Positions 29,281-38,524 of a DNA stretch of 42,362 bases are shown piece by piece. The DNA is taken from IMG/VR virus record IMGVR_UViG_3300009034_000091, positions 1 through 42,362 of that record, one strand, 5' to 3'. How positions within the stretch are numbered: position 1 is the stretch's first letter; each line of letters starts with the position of its first letter. The notes under the pieces are model-generated. The model saw nothing but the letters and a program-made list of their open reading frames with translations. It ran no database searches and was not told the origin of the DNA. Made by a program: the position numbers and the translations under genes. This DNA is from a virus.

Positions 29281-31175
29281 TGGGAAGCCCAGGAACTTAC
29301 ACACAACAGCCAATGTACCCTCCGATTCCCGCTGGTTCTGAATTAGCGACAACTCGCAGTGTGCTGGGTCCGTACCTCCGTGGTATAATCGGTGCACCTG
29401 CACCTGCGTTCCCCGGCACACTCGCTCCCACGATGCCGCCCGAAGCTAGACAGCTTGGTGGGCTTGCACAATTCCTGATGACAGGAGGAGTTCAACCGTG
29501 GAAGGGCGAAGGAACCGTCACTCGCGGTGGCGGTGCTCCTGGCATGTACTTTCCGACTACTCCCGGCGCCTACCAATACGGTGGCGGCGCCATGCAAAGT
29601 GTTGGTGTACAGCCGGGTCCGCCAGGGCCGCGCCCAGGACCACCAGGACCAGGACCACCAAAACCAGGTCCAGGTCCAGGACCACCTCCAAGTCCGAGGC
29701 CAAGGCCGGGACTCGGACCTAAGACAGCACAGGATGTACGTATTGCTGAGGCTATTCGAACTGGTGAGTTGGCGAGGCCTATGGGTATGGCTCCTACACC
29801 AGGAGCTGCTGGAGGTGTCACCCCTGCCGCCGGAGGACCTGCCGGAGATGCCTGGGGAGCGCCCTCGTGGATGGGTGGCAAGCCGTACTTGAAGTTCGGA
29901 GCAGAAGGAGCAGCGCAACCATGGTGGAGAGACCCTAAAGGCGGATACCATACTGTGTGGAATCCCTACTGGGGATGGCAAGACAAACTCCAAGTTCAGA
30001 AGCTCTACAAGAGAGGCGAAGCTGGATGGACTCCAACTCAGGAAGAGTTCGAAGCTTGGAACCTAACACGACAGCCAGGTGAAACAGCTGGTGGCTGGGA
30101 GCAGTATTTTCCCGGAAGATACACTAAGGCTACTGACCCCATGCGGGGGGGAGGAGGCGTACCAGGTGGTCCCGTACCAGGTGGTGGACTCCCTCCTGGA
30201 AAGGTACAGCCCTCGCCCGGAAGAGAGGTCATGGAGGAACTCTGGAAAAGAGGCGCCCAAATGGAAGACCCAGCAGCTATTGCCGCAAGAGCGTACCCAG
30301 AAACGTACCAGTACGGACGGCCACAGTGGTATAGACCGGACATTTTAGACCCCGCCGGGCAAATGACTGAAGCCATGATGGCTGGTGGAATGCCCGTGTC
30401 TCAAGACCCACGCTACCAAGCGCGACTAGCGCAAACACAACAGCAACTCCAAGAAGAAGTTGAACGGAGTTTAGCGCCGAGGCATCTGACGGGCGGGCGT
30501 TATGGCACAGGAGCGCAACGTGCCGTAACTGAAGCTACTGGACGTGCGTTCACGAACCTCGCTGCCGAAACGACTGCTCAAGAAGCCATGGCACTAGAGG
30601 CTGCACGCGGTCGCATGATGGGAGCTGGAGAACTCGGTCGTGGACTAGGAGCTCTAGAAGCGGAACTACCCTTGCAATACGCACAACTTGCTGGTCAGGT
30701 AGCTCCTATGAGATACCAGATGATGGCAGAACCAATGCAGAGAGAGTATCAGGAGTGGCTAAGGAGACAACCAGGTTACAGACCTGAACTAGGAATGGCA
30801 CTTCAGTATGGTATGGGTTGGCCCGGAGGAGCTCAAGTACCTTCATCGTCACCAGGATGGTTAACGACGCTTCTTGGTGGACTCGGTACGGGCATTGGCT
30901 CAGCAGCAGGAACGGCTGCGTTAGCGTCGTCAGAAGTATTCAAGACGAACATCGAGGAAATCACTGACGAAGAAGCAGAAACAATCTTCGAGAAGGTGAA
31001 GCAGACCCCGTTGTTCACTTACGAATACAAACACGCACCTGGTAGGAAGCGCTTGGGTATGGTAATTGAGCGTTCGCTGTTAGCTAGCGGCTACACGGTG
31101 GACCTGTACGAGTACATTGCGCAGTTGCATCTTGCGATGCGTGTGCTAATCCGCAGGCTGGAGGCACTGAAATGA
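29280..31175 (+). CDS. Pro/Gly-rich internal/ejection protein with peptidase S74-like C-terminus
   Basis: A 631-residue protein. Residues 111-147 are collagen-like Pro/Gly repeats. Residues about 360-500 are Gln/Ala/Met-rich helices typical of DNA-ejection proteins, followed by a Gly-rich turn (LLGGLGTGIGSAAG). Residues 550-631 match the intramolecular chaperone (S74) domain: S550 and K555 have the Ser-x4-Lys spacing of the self-cleaving dyad, then FKTNI, FTYEYKHAPGRKRLGM and a C-terminal coiled coil. Self-cleavage before S550 is predicted. This domain usually trimerises spikes, so its use here is unusual. Confidence 0.75.
   Translation: MGSPGTYTQQPMYPPIPAGSELATTRSVLGPYLRGIIGAPAPAFPGTLAPTMPPEARQLGGLAQFLMTGGVQPWKGEGTVTRGGGAPGMYFPTTPGAYQYGGGAMQSVGVQPGPPGPRPGPPGPGPPKPGPGPGPPPSPRPRPGLGPKTAQDVRIAEAIRTGELARPMGMAPTPGAAGGVTPAAGGPAGDAWGAPSWMGGKPYLKFGAEGAAQPWWRDPKGGYHTVWNPYWGWQDKLQVQKLYKRGEAGWTPTQEEFEAWNLTRQPGETAGGWEQYFPGRYTKATDPMRGGGGVPGGPVPGGGLPPGKVQPSPGREVMEELWKRGAQMEDPAAIAARAYPETYQYGRPQWYRPDILDPAGQMTEAMMAGGMPVSQDPRYQARLAQTQQQLQEEVERSLAPRHLTGGRYGTGAQRAVTEATGRAFTNLAAETTAQEAMALEAARGRMMGAGELGRGLGALEAELPLQYAQLAGQVAPMRYQMMAEPMQREYQEWLRRQPGYRPELGMALQYGMGWPGGAQVPSSSPGWLTTLLGGLGTGIGSAAGTAALASSEVFKTNIEEITDEEAETIFEKVKQTPLFTYEYKHAPGRKRLGMVIERSLLASGYTVDLYEYIAQLHLAMRVLIRRLEALK
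29610..29720 (+). repeat. Collagen-like Pro/Gly coding repeat
   Basis: A run of CCAGGACCA-type triplets encodes GPPGPRPGPPGPGPP and similar units inside the S74-tailed protein. It is a low-complexity coding repeat, prone to slippage. Confidence 0.8.
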
Positions 31176-32599
31176 ACGGATACGGAGGATCCAGAAGAGG
31201 ACCATACGCCCCACTGCATAACTTGGGTGCCGGCCTCGCTCAGTTTCTGGCTGCTATTCTCACTAAGAAGGAACGGGAAAAGGTTCAGCAAGTTGAGCAA
31301 GCAAGTGCTACGTACGGGCAGTCTCAACTAACCGGTGACCCTGGCATAGCTGAACGTTTCGCTACTGAGAACCCCGAAGCCGTAAAAGAGTGGGAAAAGC
31401 GTACTGGCGTAGATTGGCCATCGGTGCCTGAGGGGTTTTATGGTGTTCCTGGAAGAGAAGAGGGAGCACAAGGAGAACAACCGATGTACTACTCTGAGGA
31501 AGCACCTCCGACCCCGATAGGCGAAGTGATGCCAGGGACTCTGCCTGCGGACTGGAGTGCTGCTGAGAGAATGCCAGGTGAGCTACCCCCGAGAGCAAGA
31601 GCTGAGAAACTACCTCAGCGTTACGGCACTCCAGGTGGAATGGAAGGGAGAGGCCCCTACGCGGTGACCCCTCCTCCAACAGCAGAACAAGCAAGACGCG
31701 AGGCTGGAGTACCTTGGCCTACAACGGGGCCTGGAATGAAGGTTCGTGCGGCTCATGAGCAACTCGCGGGACGTGAACTACCTCCGTTCATGAGAGAGTT
31801 TGAACCTCCCAAGATGAACGAGATACTAGCGTTCGAAGCGGCATACAAGCCGACAGAGGCGGAGCGCGATTTGTGGTTTAGGACGCGGCAGGTACCCTCA
31901 AGAGCGCCTGAGGAAGAAGCGTTACGGCCCAGAAGAACTCCAGGTATACAAGCCGCTATACTGTTTCATAAGGCCTACGAGGATGCTACACCAGAGGAGT
32001 GGGAAGCGTTTCGTACTACTAATGCGTTACCTACTCGACCACCCAAGATGCCTGTAGACCCGATGAAGATGCCAGCTCCGATGCCTGTAGGTCAATTTGC
32101 GATAATGTTTGACGTAGGACCCATAGAGATAATGAAATATCAGGTGAGCGGTGTAATACCCTCTGACCTGAAGTACAGAAAGAAAGACGCACCAACTAGG
32201 ACACTCTCAGTTTCTGAACGACGCTACATCGACAGGGTGTTGCAGTATACGGGGTCGTATAAGGGCACGCCTGAGGCTGCCTGGAGGGATATGCAACATG
32301 GGATATTTCCTTGGGCGGAGTACAGAGCTGCTCTAACCGCCGACGCAACAATTGCGAACTACCGTAAGCTGTTGTCCGCCGCCCGGGCTGGGCAGAACAA
32401 GCCGCTGGCAAAGCAGCTTACGAAGTCCATGTGCGAGCTCATGGGGGTTCCGTACAAAGGTGGTTGGAACTTCGTGGACTGGATACTAAGCTACACAAAA
32501 CCCGGAGGACCTCAACGTGTGCAAGAACTACCGCCTCCTGCATCTGCTGAAGAAGAACGACAGCGGTTAATGCAGGAGAGTACTGGAGTATATGACTGA
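31172..32599 (+). CDS. Internal virion protein (putative, 475 aa)
   Basis: The ATG overlaps the preceding stop. A 475-residue protein with a short N-terminal helix, a long Pro/Glu/Arg-rich disordered middle and a helical C-terminal third (RRYIDRVLQYTGSYKGTPEA, ANYRKLLSAARAG). Its position between two ejection-type proteins and its large, disordered composition fit an internal or DNA-ejection protein. No enzymatic motif was recognised. Confidence 0.6.
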   Translation: MNGYGGSRRGPYAPLHNLGAGLAQFLAAILTKKEREKVQQVEQASATYGQSQLTGDPGIAERFATENPEAVKEWEKRTGVDWPSVPEGFYGVPGREEGAQGEQPMYYSEEAPPTPIGEVMPGTLPADWSAAERMPGELPPRARAEKLPQRYGTPGGMEGRGPYAVTPPPTAEQARREAGVPWPTTGPGMKVRAAHEQLAGRELPPFMREFEPPKMNEILAFEAAYKPTEAERDLWFRTRQVPSRAPEEEALRPRRTPGIQAAILFHKAYEDATPEEWEAFRTTNALPTRPPKMPVDPMKMPAPMPVGQFAIMFDVGPIEIMKYQVSGVIPSDLKYRKKDAPTRTLSVSERRYIDRVLQYTGSYKGTPEAAWRDMQHGIFPWAEYRAALTADATIANYRKLLSAARAGQNKPLAKQLTKSMCELMGVPYKGGWNFVDWILSYTKPGGPQRVQELPPPASAEEERQRLMQESTGVYD

Positions 32600-35500
32600 T
32601 GGCACAAAGACCTGACGAAGCTCTTCAGTGGCGTCAGTTTATGACGGACTGGCAAAAAGAGTATGAGAAGGAGAAAGAGGAATACTCTAACTGGGCCATT
32701 CGAGAGATAAAGGATGAACTCCCTCCAGAAGTCGTTGCAGAGGTAAAGAAATGGTGGACTGACGTCGAAGCTCACCCCTTCTTCCAGGCACGCCCCCTAA
32801 AACAACAAAACTTCAGGAGGGAGGCGTTCTACAGTTCACTCAAGAAGGGACTACCTGAGGAACAAGCAAAGAAGCTAGATGTGTATACTAAGGGCGGCTT
32901 CTTCCGCTCTTTTAAGTGGGCTTCACTCGAAAAGTTGTACCAAACTGCTAAGACTGTTGCTACGAAAGGACCCTTCGCGGGTGCCAGTCCTATAATGGAG
33001 GCTATCCGTGGTCCTGCGCCCGGACAGATTCGTCCACCTGAACACATACGTCCTGAAACAGTTCGCCCACAAAACATTTGGGGTGAATTAGCTGGAGGCC
33101 TGGCTGGTGAGCTACCTGCGTTTATGGGAGCCTTCGGTGCTGCGAAAGCCGTCACACCCGCAAAGATACTCGGTTCGAAGCTCCTTAGCCAAGCTACCGC
33201 TGGGGGCCTCGGAATGGCGGGGGTTACACTACCTGAGGTGCAGCGTGGTGAAGTTCCTCCGTCCGAACTGCTCCGTTCAGGCGCTCTAGGCTGGACTGGT
33301 TTTGGCCCGTCTGGGGCAATCACACGGGCTTTAACCGCCGGAACAGCGGCTACACTGATGGCGAGACCTGGTGAAGCTCAGCTTACTGGGATACCAGCTG
33401 TAGATGTTGGACTCCCAACTGCTGCGTTGTTCGGAATTCTGGGTGGCTTAGAGAAGGTTACCGCAAGGGCCAGAGCGAAGAGGTTACCGACATGGAAACT
33501 CCAGATAACTGAAGACCTGAAAGGTTACAGACCCTCTCCAGTAATAGACCACACAAAGCTCCCGTTCCTGGAGACTATAGAACGTGAGTCCGCGGAAGGA
33601 GCTCTCACATACATGAAGAGGCACGGTGACCGTATGGTGGAGGACCTAAACCTCGTTGGAAACTATGCGGAAGCGGAGGGTTTAGAGGCTTTCATTAAGA
33701 CTGCTGAGAAAGCCATGAAGTCTGGCAAACCTGAAGCTGTGCCCTCCATCCTGGACGCTTTTGATAGAGAGGTTCTGAGAGCCCAACAAATACTTGAAGG
33801 TGTGAAGACCAGCCTAGCGGCTACTAACGCGACTATCACACTGACAGCGAAGGGCAAAAAGTTGGTTGCGAAGATGCCTGGGACTAAAGACATTCCTCTA
33901 ACTGAGTCAGCGCAGATTCTCAAACGTATAGATGAGTTCGGTGGGATTCCTGTAGAGCACGGACAGTGGTCGGAACTGTCTGGGTTGAAGGGCAAAACAG
34001 GATATACTGAACGGGACTTCTACCTTGGACGACAGATGACTGGTTATGGACGTCCTCTCCAAGAAGCAGACTTAACGTCTCTGCGAATGACGCAGGAGGA
34101 CCTCACCAGCGCTCTGCGTACTGCAATGGACCAGGGGCTCCTACGTGCGACCCCAGAGACTAAGTATATTGGGTGGGCTCCTGAGTACCCTAGAGCAACC
34201 CGCGAGGCGGTTGCGCGAATGATACAGGACGTGAGGAATTCTGATTTTCCCATAGAACAGCAGAACAAGATAATCGCAGAAATACAAAGGACCATGGAGT
34301 ACTCACGTTACACAAAAACCGTCAGGCGCGAAGGGCGCACAATCAAATACGAGAAGAAGACAGTACAGAAGGTTAAAGACATAGATGAGGGCATTGCAGA
34401 CGAAGAGGCAAGACTTGAGGGTAGACGAGAGGCTGTCGAAGAGGGATTCAAATCCACTCAAGAGTCTGCACGCGAACTCGAAGCAACCGTCGAGAAGAGG
34501 ATTGAGGAGCGCAGGGCTGTTAACAGGGAAGACGCAGCTGACAAAGAAGTCGAAATCTGGACTGAAGACAAAACAGTAGAACAAATAAAGGACCCCGCCT
34601 TTATAGAGCGCATCAAGAGACGTTACGACGATAAACTCGCTGCTGGTGAGAGCCAGGTATCCGGCGACGACATGGTTAGCGCAGTAGGCCGTGAGATTGC
34701 CCGTAAAGAGCTTGGCATTAGCCGGGCCCAGGACCTCGACCCCAAAGAGATGGAACAACTCTCTAACCAGTCGTTAAAGGATATATGGGCTGGCAAGGGC
34801 AGGAAGCTTCCGGAAACCGAAAGCCCCATCGCGATGGCGTACCTGTTTAACAAGAAGGGTGTTGAAGGTTCTTGGGATTCTGTTACAGGCGAGATAGCTG
34901 TGAAGGACGCAGCTACCGGACACTTCAAGAAAATCTCCCTAAAGAAGCTCAAGGAGATGCCTGAGACAGGTAACGAGACACTCACTGGGGAATTCATCAT
35001 CACGCCCAACGCCGAACCCAGGACCAAGATGCATTTGGTGATGAAGAAGGATGGTAGTCTGGCGCTCAAACAAATGGCTGCGAAGAAGGGGAGACCCAAG
35101 TCCGTCGAAGACATGACGTATGAAGAAGTAGACGCGGTACTCCGTGTAACCAGAGGCTTTATCATAGAACGGAAACACGCTGACGGTGGCTTCTTCCTAC
35201 GACGTATCGTCGACGGTAAAGCATTCAAAGCGTCAGCTAGAGAAGTTCAGGAGATGGTGGACAACCCAGACCCGCAAATGCCTGTAATGGAAGGAGACCC
35301 TATTCCTTTGGACCCGAACTCCGCGTCGCGTGGTTCCTTCTCACAGATGGTGACAGACCCAGTTCCACCGGAAGTTGTGTTTCAGCTTACGCGGTGGATA
35401 AAACCGTTCAAGTACCTGATGACCTTCTACGAGGAGAAGCTTAAGCTCCCGTTTCATGGGATTTGGAGGGACGCTGAGAATACGCTGCGTGAGGTTGCGT

Positions 35501-37077
35501 TGTGGAGGAAGGATGTTGCCCCTCGACTAAAAGCAATCTCGAAGTTCGTAAACAAAAGGGACGCACGCTCTGAACGCTTGTATCGTTATCTTGCTTCAGG
35601 ACGGGAACCTGAAGCAAAGCTAAACGCTAAACGGACCTACAACCTGACGAATGAGGAGGTTGCCGTTGCTGAGGAAGCTGCAAAGTTACTCCATGAAACC
35701 TTTGGACCTGAATGGTCTGAGTACATGGAAAACTACGTGCCCTCGTTCGAGGCAGGCGAACGTGTTCCTGAACTGGCTGCATGGAGAGCGAATGGGTTTG
35801 TCCCTACGTACAAGCGTCTGGACTTCTTTCTGAACAACGCAGTGTGCTCGAGGATGCGCATGCAGATGAGGCCTGTCTACCGGCGCTTCGAAGAGCTCAT
35901 CAACCAGGTTAACAAGATGAACCTCACCGACCACTCGAAAGCGAAGATATCCTCCGACATACGAATGTATCGTGGGGTTACGGAGGGTTCGCTTAGTGGT
36001 GATAGGGCGGTAACGTCTGACTTTATGAAATTGTTGTTTAAGCACACCGGTGTGGACATGACTGGTGGTTTAGCTAACAAGTTGATAGCACACTCACTCC
36101 TGCTCACGTATATGGGCACGATGCCGTTTAGGTTGGGGCTCGTGTTGAGGAACTTGTCACAGACACTCACAACCTCGTACCTACTGTTTGGTGCTGAGAA
36201 CTATAGACGCGGGATAGCACGAGCGTTCACGAAGAAGGGCATTGCGCTGACCAAGGAACTGGGCTTGACCGAAATGCTTGGTGTTCCTATGGAGCACTTC
36301 ATGCCACAGGCTGGGCGTGTGCAAATGGGGCTACGCTGGTTGTACCAGAAAGGCATGTATGGCTACAAAGGAGCTGATGTCTGGAATAGACACGTGACAG
36401 CTAACATTGCGTGGGCGGCAATGGAGAGGTGGCTGCCTAAACTCCAAAGACAAACAATCAGCCTACGGACATTCGAAAAGAACACAGGACTTATCTACCT
36501 TGACCAAGCTGTGCGGAACCAGGTAAAAGCGTCTCTGATGGTGGAGGACTTCCAGGGTGCGTTTAAGAAGTTCGCACTCAACGCTGCTGAGGATACCCAG
36601 TGGATATATCGTGCTGGCAACTCCCCACTAGCGTTCAAGAAGCGGGTGGGGCGTTTGTTCGGTCAGTACGGGACCTGGCCTGTAAACTTTATACAGTTCT
36701 TCAAACGGGGCCTTACGACTGGGGATGTAGAAGCAACCTCAACATTCGTTCGTAGGTGGCTTATGGTGAACACAGGATTGTTCTTGGCCTCGTCACAGAT
36801 TCTTGGTGTTGACGCGCGTAGGTGGTTATTTGGCGGACCCTTCACGTTTGCAGGCGGCCCTTCACTGCAGATGGCTTCTGTTGCGCTTGACTATGCGAGG
36901 GGTGGTTACCGTAGGGAGCTCGCAAAGGGCGAGTTCAAACACTTGATTGGGGCTTGGATGCCGGGCTACTATGCGATTCGAGACATCACTCGGGCCGCGG
37001 AGGAATTTGGATATGGGGATATCCCTCTAGGAATAAAAAGGCTTACGGGTATGAGGCCTTGGGAGGAGAGAAGATAG
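32599..37077 (+). CDS. Giant internal/DNA-ejection protein (1492 aa)
   Basis: The largest gene, with its ATG overlapping the previous stop. The N-terminal 150 residues are helical and charged. Residues about 160-300 are Gly/Ala-rich and weakly hydrophobic (AGGLAGELPAFMGAFG, LPTAALFGILGGLE). The middle has long Glu/Arg coiled coils. The last 400 residues are helical and aromatic with amphipathic stretches (GTMPFRLGLVLRNLSQTL). This matches the large ejection proteins of podoviruses that form a trans-envelope channel. No muramidase or RNA polymerase motif was found. Confidence 0.7.
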   Translation: MAQRPDEALQWRQFMTDWQKEYEKEKEEYSNWAIREIKDELPPEVVAEVKKWWTDVEAHPFFQARPLKQQNFRREAFYSSLKKGLPEEQAKKLDVYTKGGFFRSFKWASLEKLYQTAKTVATKGPFAGASPIMEAIRGPAPGQIRPPEHIRPETVRPQNIWGELAGGLAGELPAFMGAFGAAKAVTPAKILGSKLLSQATAGGLGMAGVTLPEVQRGEVPPSELLRSGALGWTGFGPSGAITRALTAGTAATLMARPGEAQLTGIPAVDVGLPTAALFGILGGLEKVTARARAKRLPTWKLQITEDLKGYRPSPVIDHTKLPFLETIERESAEGALTYMKRHGDRMVEDLNLVGNYAEAEGLEAFIKTAEKAMKSGKPEAVPSILDAFDREVLRAQQILEGVKTSLAATNATITLTAKGKKLVAKMPGTKDIPLTESAQILKRIDEFGGIPVEHGQWSELSGLKGKTGYTERDFYLGRQMTGYGRPLQEADLTSLRMTQEDLTSALRTAMDQGLLRATPETKYIGWAPEYPRATREAVARMIQDVRNSDFPIEQQNKIIAEIQRTMEYSRYTKTVRREGRTIKYEKKTVQKVKDIDEGIADEEARLEGRREAVEEGFKSTQESARELEATVEKRIEERRAVNREDAADKEVEIWTEDKTVEQIKDPAFIERIKRRYDDKLAAGESQVSGDDMVSAVGREIARKELGISRAQDLDPKEMEQLSNQSLKDIWAGKGRKLPETESPIAMAYLFNKKGVEGSWDSVTGEIAVKDAATGHFKKISLKKLKEMPETGNETLTGEFIITPNAEPRTKMHLVMKKDGSLALKQMAAKKGRPKSVEDMTYEEVDAVLRVTRGFIIERKHADGGFFLRRIVDGKAFKASAREVQEMVDNPDPQMPVMEGDPIPLDPNSASRGSFSQMVTDPVPPEVVFQLTRWIKPFKYLMTFYEEKLKLPFHGIWRDAENTLREVALWRKDVAPRLKAISKFVNKRDARSERLYRYLASGREPEAKLNAKRTYNLTNEEVAVAEEAAKLLHETFGPEWSEYMENYVPSFEAGERVPELAAWRANGFVPTYKRLDFFLNNAVCSRMRMQMRPVYRRFEELINQVNKMNLTDHSKAKISSDIRMYRGVTEGSLSGDRAVTSDFMKLLFKHTGVDMTGGLANKLIAHSLLLTYMGTMPFRLGLVLRNLSQTLTTSYLLFGAENYRRGIARAFTKKGIALTKELGLTEMLGVPMEHFMPQAGRVQMGLRWLYQKGMYGYKGADVWNRHVTANIAWAAMERWLPKLQRQTISLRTFEKNTGLIYLDQAVRNQVKASLMVEDFQGAFKKFALNAAEDTQWIYRAGNSPLAFKKRVGRLFGQYGTWPVNFIQFFKRGLTTGDVEATSTFVRRWLMVNTGLFLASSQILGVDARRWLFGGPFTFAGGPSLQMASVALDYARGGYRRELAKGEFKHLIGAWMPGYYAIRDITRAAEEFGYGDIPLGIKRLTGMRPWEERR

Positions 37078-37334
37078 TGGACTTAGTCGATGGAGGAGTC
37101 ATAGTAAGCGTGGTCGCTTCTGCACGAGCAATAGAGGCCCTAGCAAAACTCTTCTGGAACAAACGAAACAACCGAAACCCAAGAAATGACAACAAACCTG
37201 GTAGGTCTGATATTTGCCTGCAACACATCCGTGAGCTGGGGGAATTGAGCATTAAGGTCGGCGGCGTAAAAGACGACGTCCAGGAGCTCAAGGGTGATGT
37301 TCGGGAACTCAAGAAGTCAGGACTGCCTGCATAG
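37077..37334 (+). CDS. Small protein with hydrophobic start and coiled-coil end (85 aa)
   Basis: GTG at 37077 overlaps the stop of the giant gene (TAGTG) and AGGAG lies upstream. A hydrophobic N-terminal region (GGVIVSVVASARAIEAL) is followed by a basic Asn/Arg-rich linker and a coiled coil with Val/Leu heptads (VKDDVQELKGDVRELKK). The layout is like small XhlA/holin-associated proteins, but the hydrophobic stretch is marginal for a membrane helix. It is the last gene of the rightward arm. Confidence 0.65.
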   Translation: MDLVDGGVIVSVVASARAIEALAKLFWNKRNNRNPRNDNKPGRSDICLQHIRELGELSIKVGGVKDDVQELKGDVRELKKSGLPA

Positions 37335-37551
37335 CTTCGTTGACCTTCAACTGGTCGGCGTCGGATTCAAAGGGTAGGTATTCATCCTTAACCCTGATTG
37401 TCTTATAACCAGTCGTTCCAAGTATGTGGAAGGTGAGTTCTACAAAGTGATGGACTTCGTTGTAGTGTCTGACGTACACGTGATTAACGCCGTGCAGGCG
37501 ACTGATAAGACCACTTTCTTTCAATTTGTACGCTTTGTTTAGTTTCCACAT
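37309..37551 (-). CDS. Hypothetical protein (80 aa), end of leftward arm
   Basis: ATG behind TAGGAGGGGAAG. It is beta-rich and His/Tyr-rich (HVYVRHYNEVHHFVELTF). Its 5' part overlaps the HTH/RHH gene by 68 bases and its 3' end overlaps the convergent plus-strand gene by 26. No family is recognised. Confidence 0.6.
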   Translation of the reverse strand: MWKLNKAYKLKESGLISRLHGVNHVYVRHYNEVHHFVELTFHILGTTGYKTIRVKDEYLPFESDADQLKVNEAMQAVLTS

Positions 37552-37861
37552 CTTCCCCTCCTAATGCGAGATATTGCAGAAGCGCTGCTTTGACGACGTC
37601 GGAGATGTACATCCCGCGGAGCTTCGCGTAGTTCTTGACTTCGTCTCTCAGCCACGCCGGAACCCGCGTTGAGACTTCAGCGCGGTGAACCTTTCGTGCG
37701 GGCCCCGACCTGCGCCTCGGTATCCTGAATTTGATGATGTAGTGACGGATTGTGGTCTCGCTGACACCACAATCTTCACCTATCATCTTCATCGACATCC
37801 CCAAACGGAGGTAGTGGTGCCTTAACCATGTCTTCCGTTTGTGGGGTTCGTCGTTGTTCAC
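37484..37861 (-). CDS. HTH plus ribbon-helix-helix-like DNA-binding protein (125 aa)
   Basis: GTG start at 37861 behind GAGGAGGAAACTAC. Residues about 20-48 form an HTH (MSMKMIGEDCGVSETTIRHY) followed by a basic PRRRSGPARK patch; residues about 64-98 resemble a ribbon-helix-helix (VSTRVPAWLRDEVKNYAK, YISDVVKAALLQYL). It overlaps the HTH gene before it by 86 bases and the gene after it by 68. It is probably a transcription regulator. Confidence 0.65.
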   Translation of the reverse strand: MNNDEPHKRKTWLRHHYLRLGMSMKMIGEDCGVSETTIRHYIIKFRIPRRRSGPARKVHRAEVSTRVPAWLRDEVKNYAKLRGMYISDVVKAALLQYLALGGEDVETKQSVQIERKWSYQSPARR

Positions 37862-38150
37862 GTAGTTTCCTCCTCAACTTCTTGCAGTAGTTGATCGTGT
37901 ACCCCGTAAGCTTCGCAAGCTGTGCAGGGTTTAGGTCTGCCGCGTTATCAGGCAGTGCTAGTCTGTCTACCCGGTAGTGTGGACCGCCGCGAGGCCTCAG
38001 CGGTATTCCACACTGTACGAGTTTGTTTCTCAGAGCTGTTTTGGATACGCCTAGATACTCCGACAGGTGACGTAGCGACATGTGTTCGTACAGTCGTTCC
38101 AGTTCTCTGCCGATGTCGTCTGTTTTGAGTATGAGGTCCCACCAAATCAT
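37776..38150 (-). CDS. Tandem HTH protein (124 aa)
   Basis: ATG at 38150 overlaps the upstream stop (ATGA). The first HTH (SLRHLSEYLGVSKTALRNKL) is followed by GIPLRPRGGPHYR, the same HTH-then-IP-x-R-basic plan as the neighbouring 125-aa gene. A second HTH-like unit (NPAQLAKLTGYTINYCKKL) follows. This architecture suits a small DNA-binding regulator; the two neighbours may be distant paralogues. Confidence 0.65.
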   Translation of the reverse strand: MIWWDLILKTDDIGRELERLYEHMSLRHLSEYLGVSKTALRNKLVQCGIPLRPRGGPHYRVDRLALPDNAADLNPAQLAKLTGYTINYCKKLRRKLREQRRTPQTEDMVKAPLPPFGDVDEDDR

Positions 38151-38524
38151 TCTTCTTCGGGCTCCACAAAAGCGAAATAGTGGGGCTCCCTGCGTATACT
38201 TAGGGGTAATGGGTACTTTTGCAACAGTTGAGGGAACACCACAAGGGCGTCGTACTCCTGGTATTTCACGGGGAAACGTCTCTTCAGCCAGTTCGGGAAC
38301 CACCTTTCCTTGAAAGCCTCTTTCCAGTTCCTGGGGTAGCGCACTATCTTCTCGCCCAGCGTCTGTCCCAGGACCCTCCTCTTGAGGGTTACGAAGTAGG
38401 AGTCGAACTCCTCGACGTGTCGGACGTCTGCTACCATGTCACTCGTAATCTGAATGCCACCAGCTACTTGCAGCCGCCTCAGAAGAATCTCGGTCACTTT
38501 CGGTGTGGGTACCGGAACTGTCAT
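38147..38524 (-). CDS. Hypothetical protein (125 aa)
   Basis: ATG at 38524 overlaps the stop of the MazG-like gene (ATGA). The 125-residue product has an N-terminal Pro/Thr segment, an alpha/beta core (ITSDMVADVRHVEEFDSYFV) and a basic aromatic middle (KEAFKERWFPNWLKRRF), ending acidic. No family is recognised. Confidence 0.65.
   Translation of the reverse strand: MTVPVPTPKVTEILLRRLQVAGGIQITSDMVADVRHVEEFDSYFVTLKRRVLGQTLGEKIVRYPRNWKEAFKERWFPNWLKRRFPVKYQEYDALVVFPQLLQKYPLPLSIRREPHYFAFVEPEEE

Noticed and set aside
29600-29730. Possible CRISPR-like repeat
   Set aside because: The repetition is in-frame Pro/Gly coding triplets without constant-length repeats or unique spacers.
29343-29993. Minus-strand frame over the Pro/Gly repeat
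   Set aside because: Its Trp/Ser-rich sequence is just the complement of the Pro/Gly codon repeats.
34303-35228. Open frames on the minus strand opposite the giant ejection gene
   Set aside because: They lack ribosome sites and recognisable domains, and lie wholly inside a continuous 1492-codon gene.
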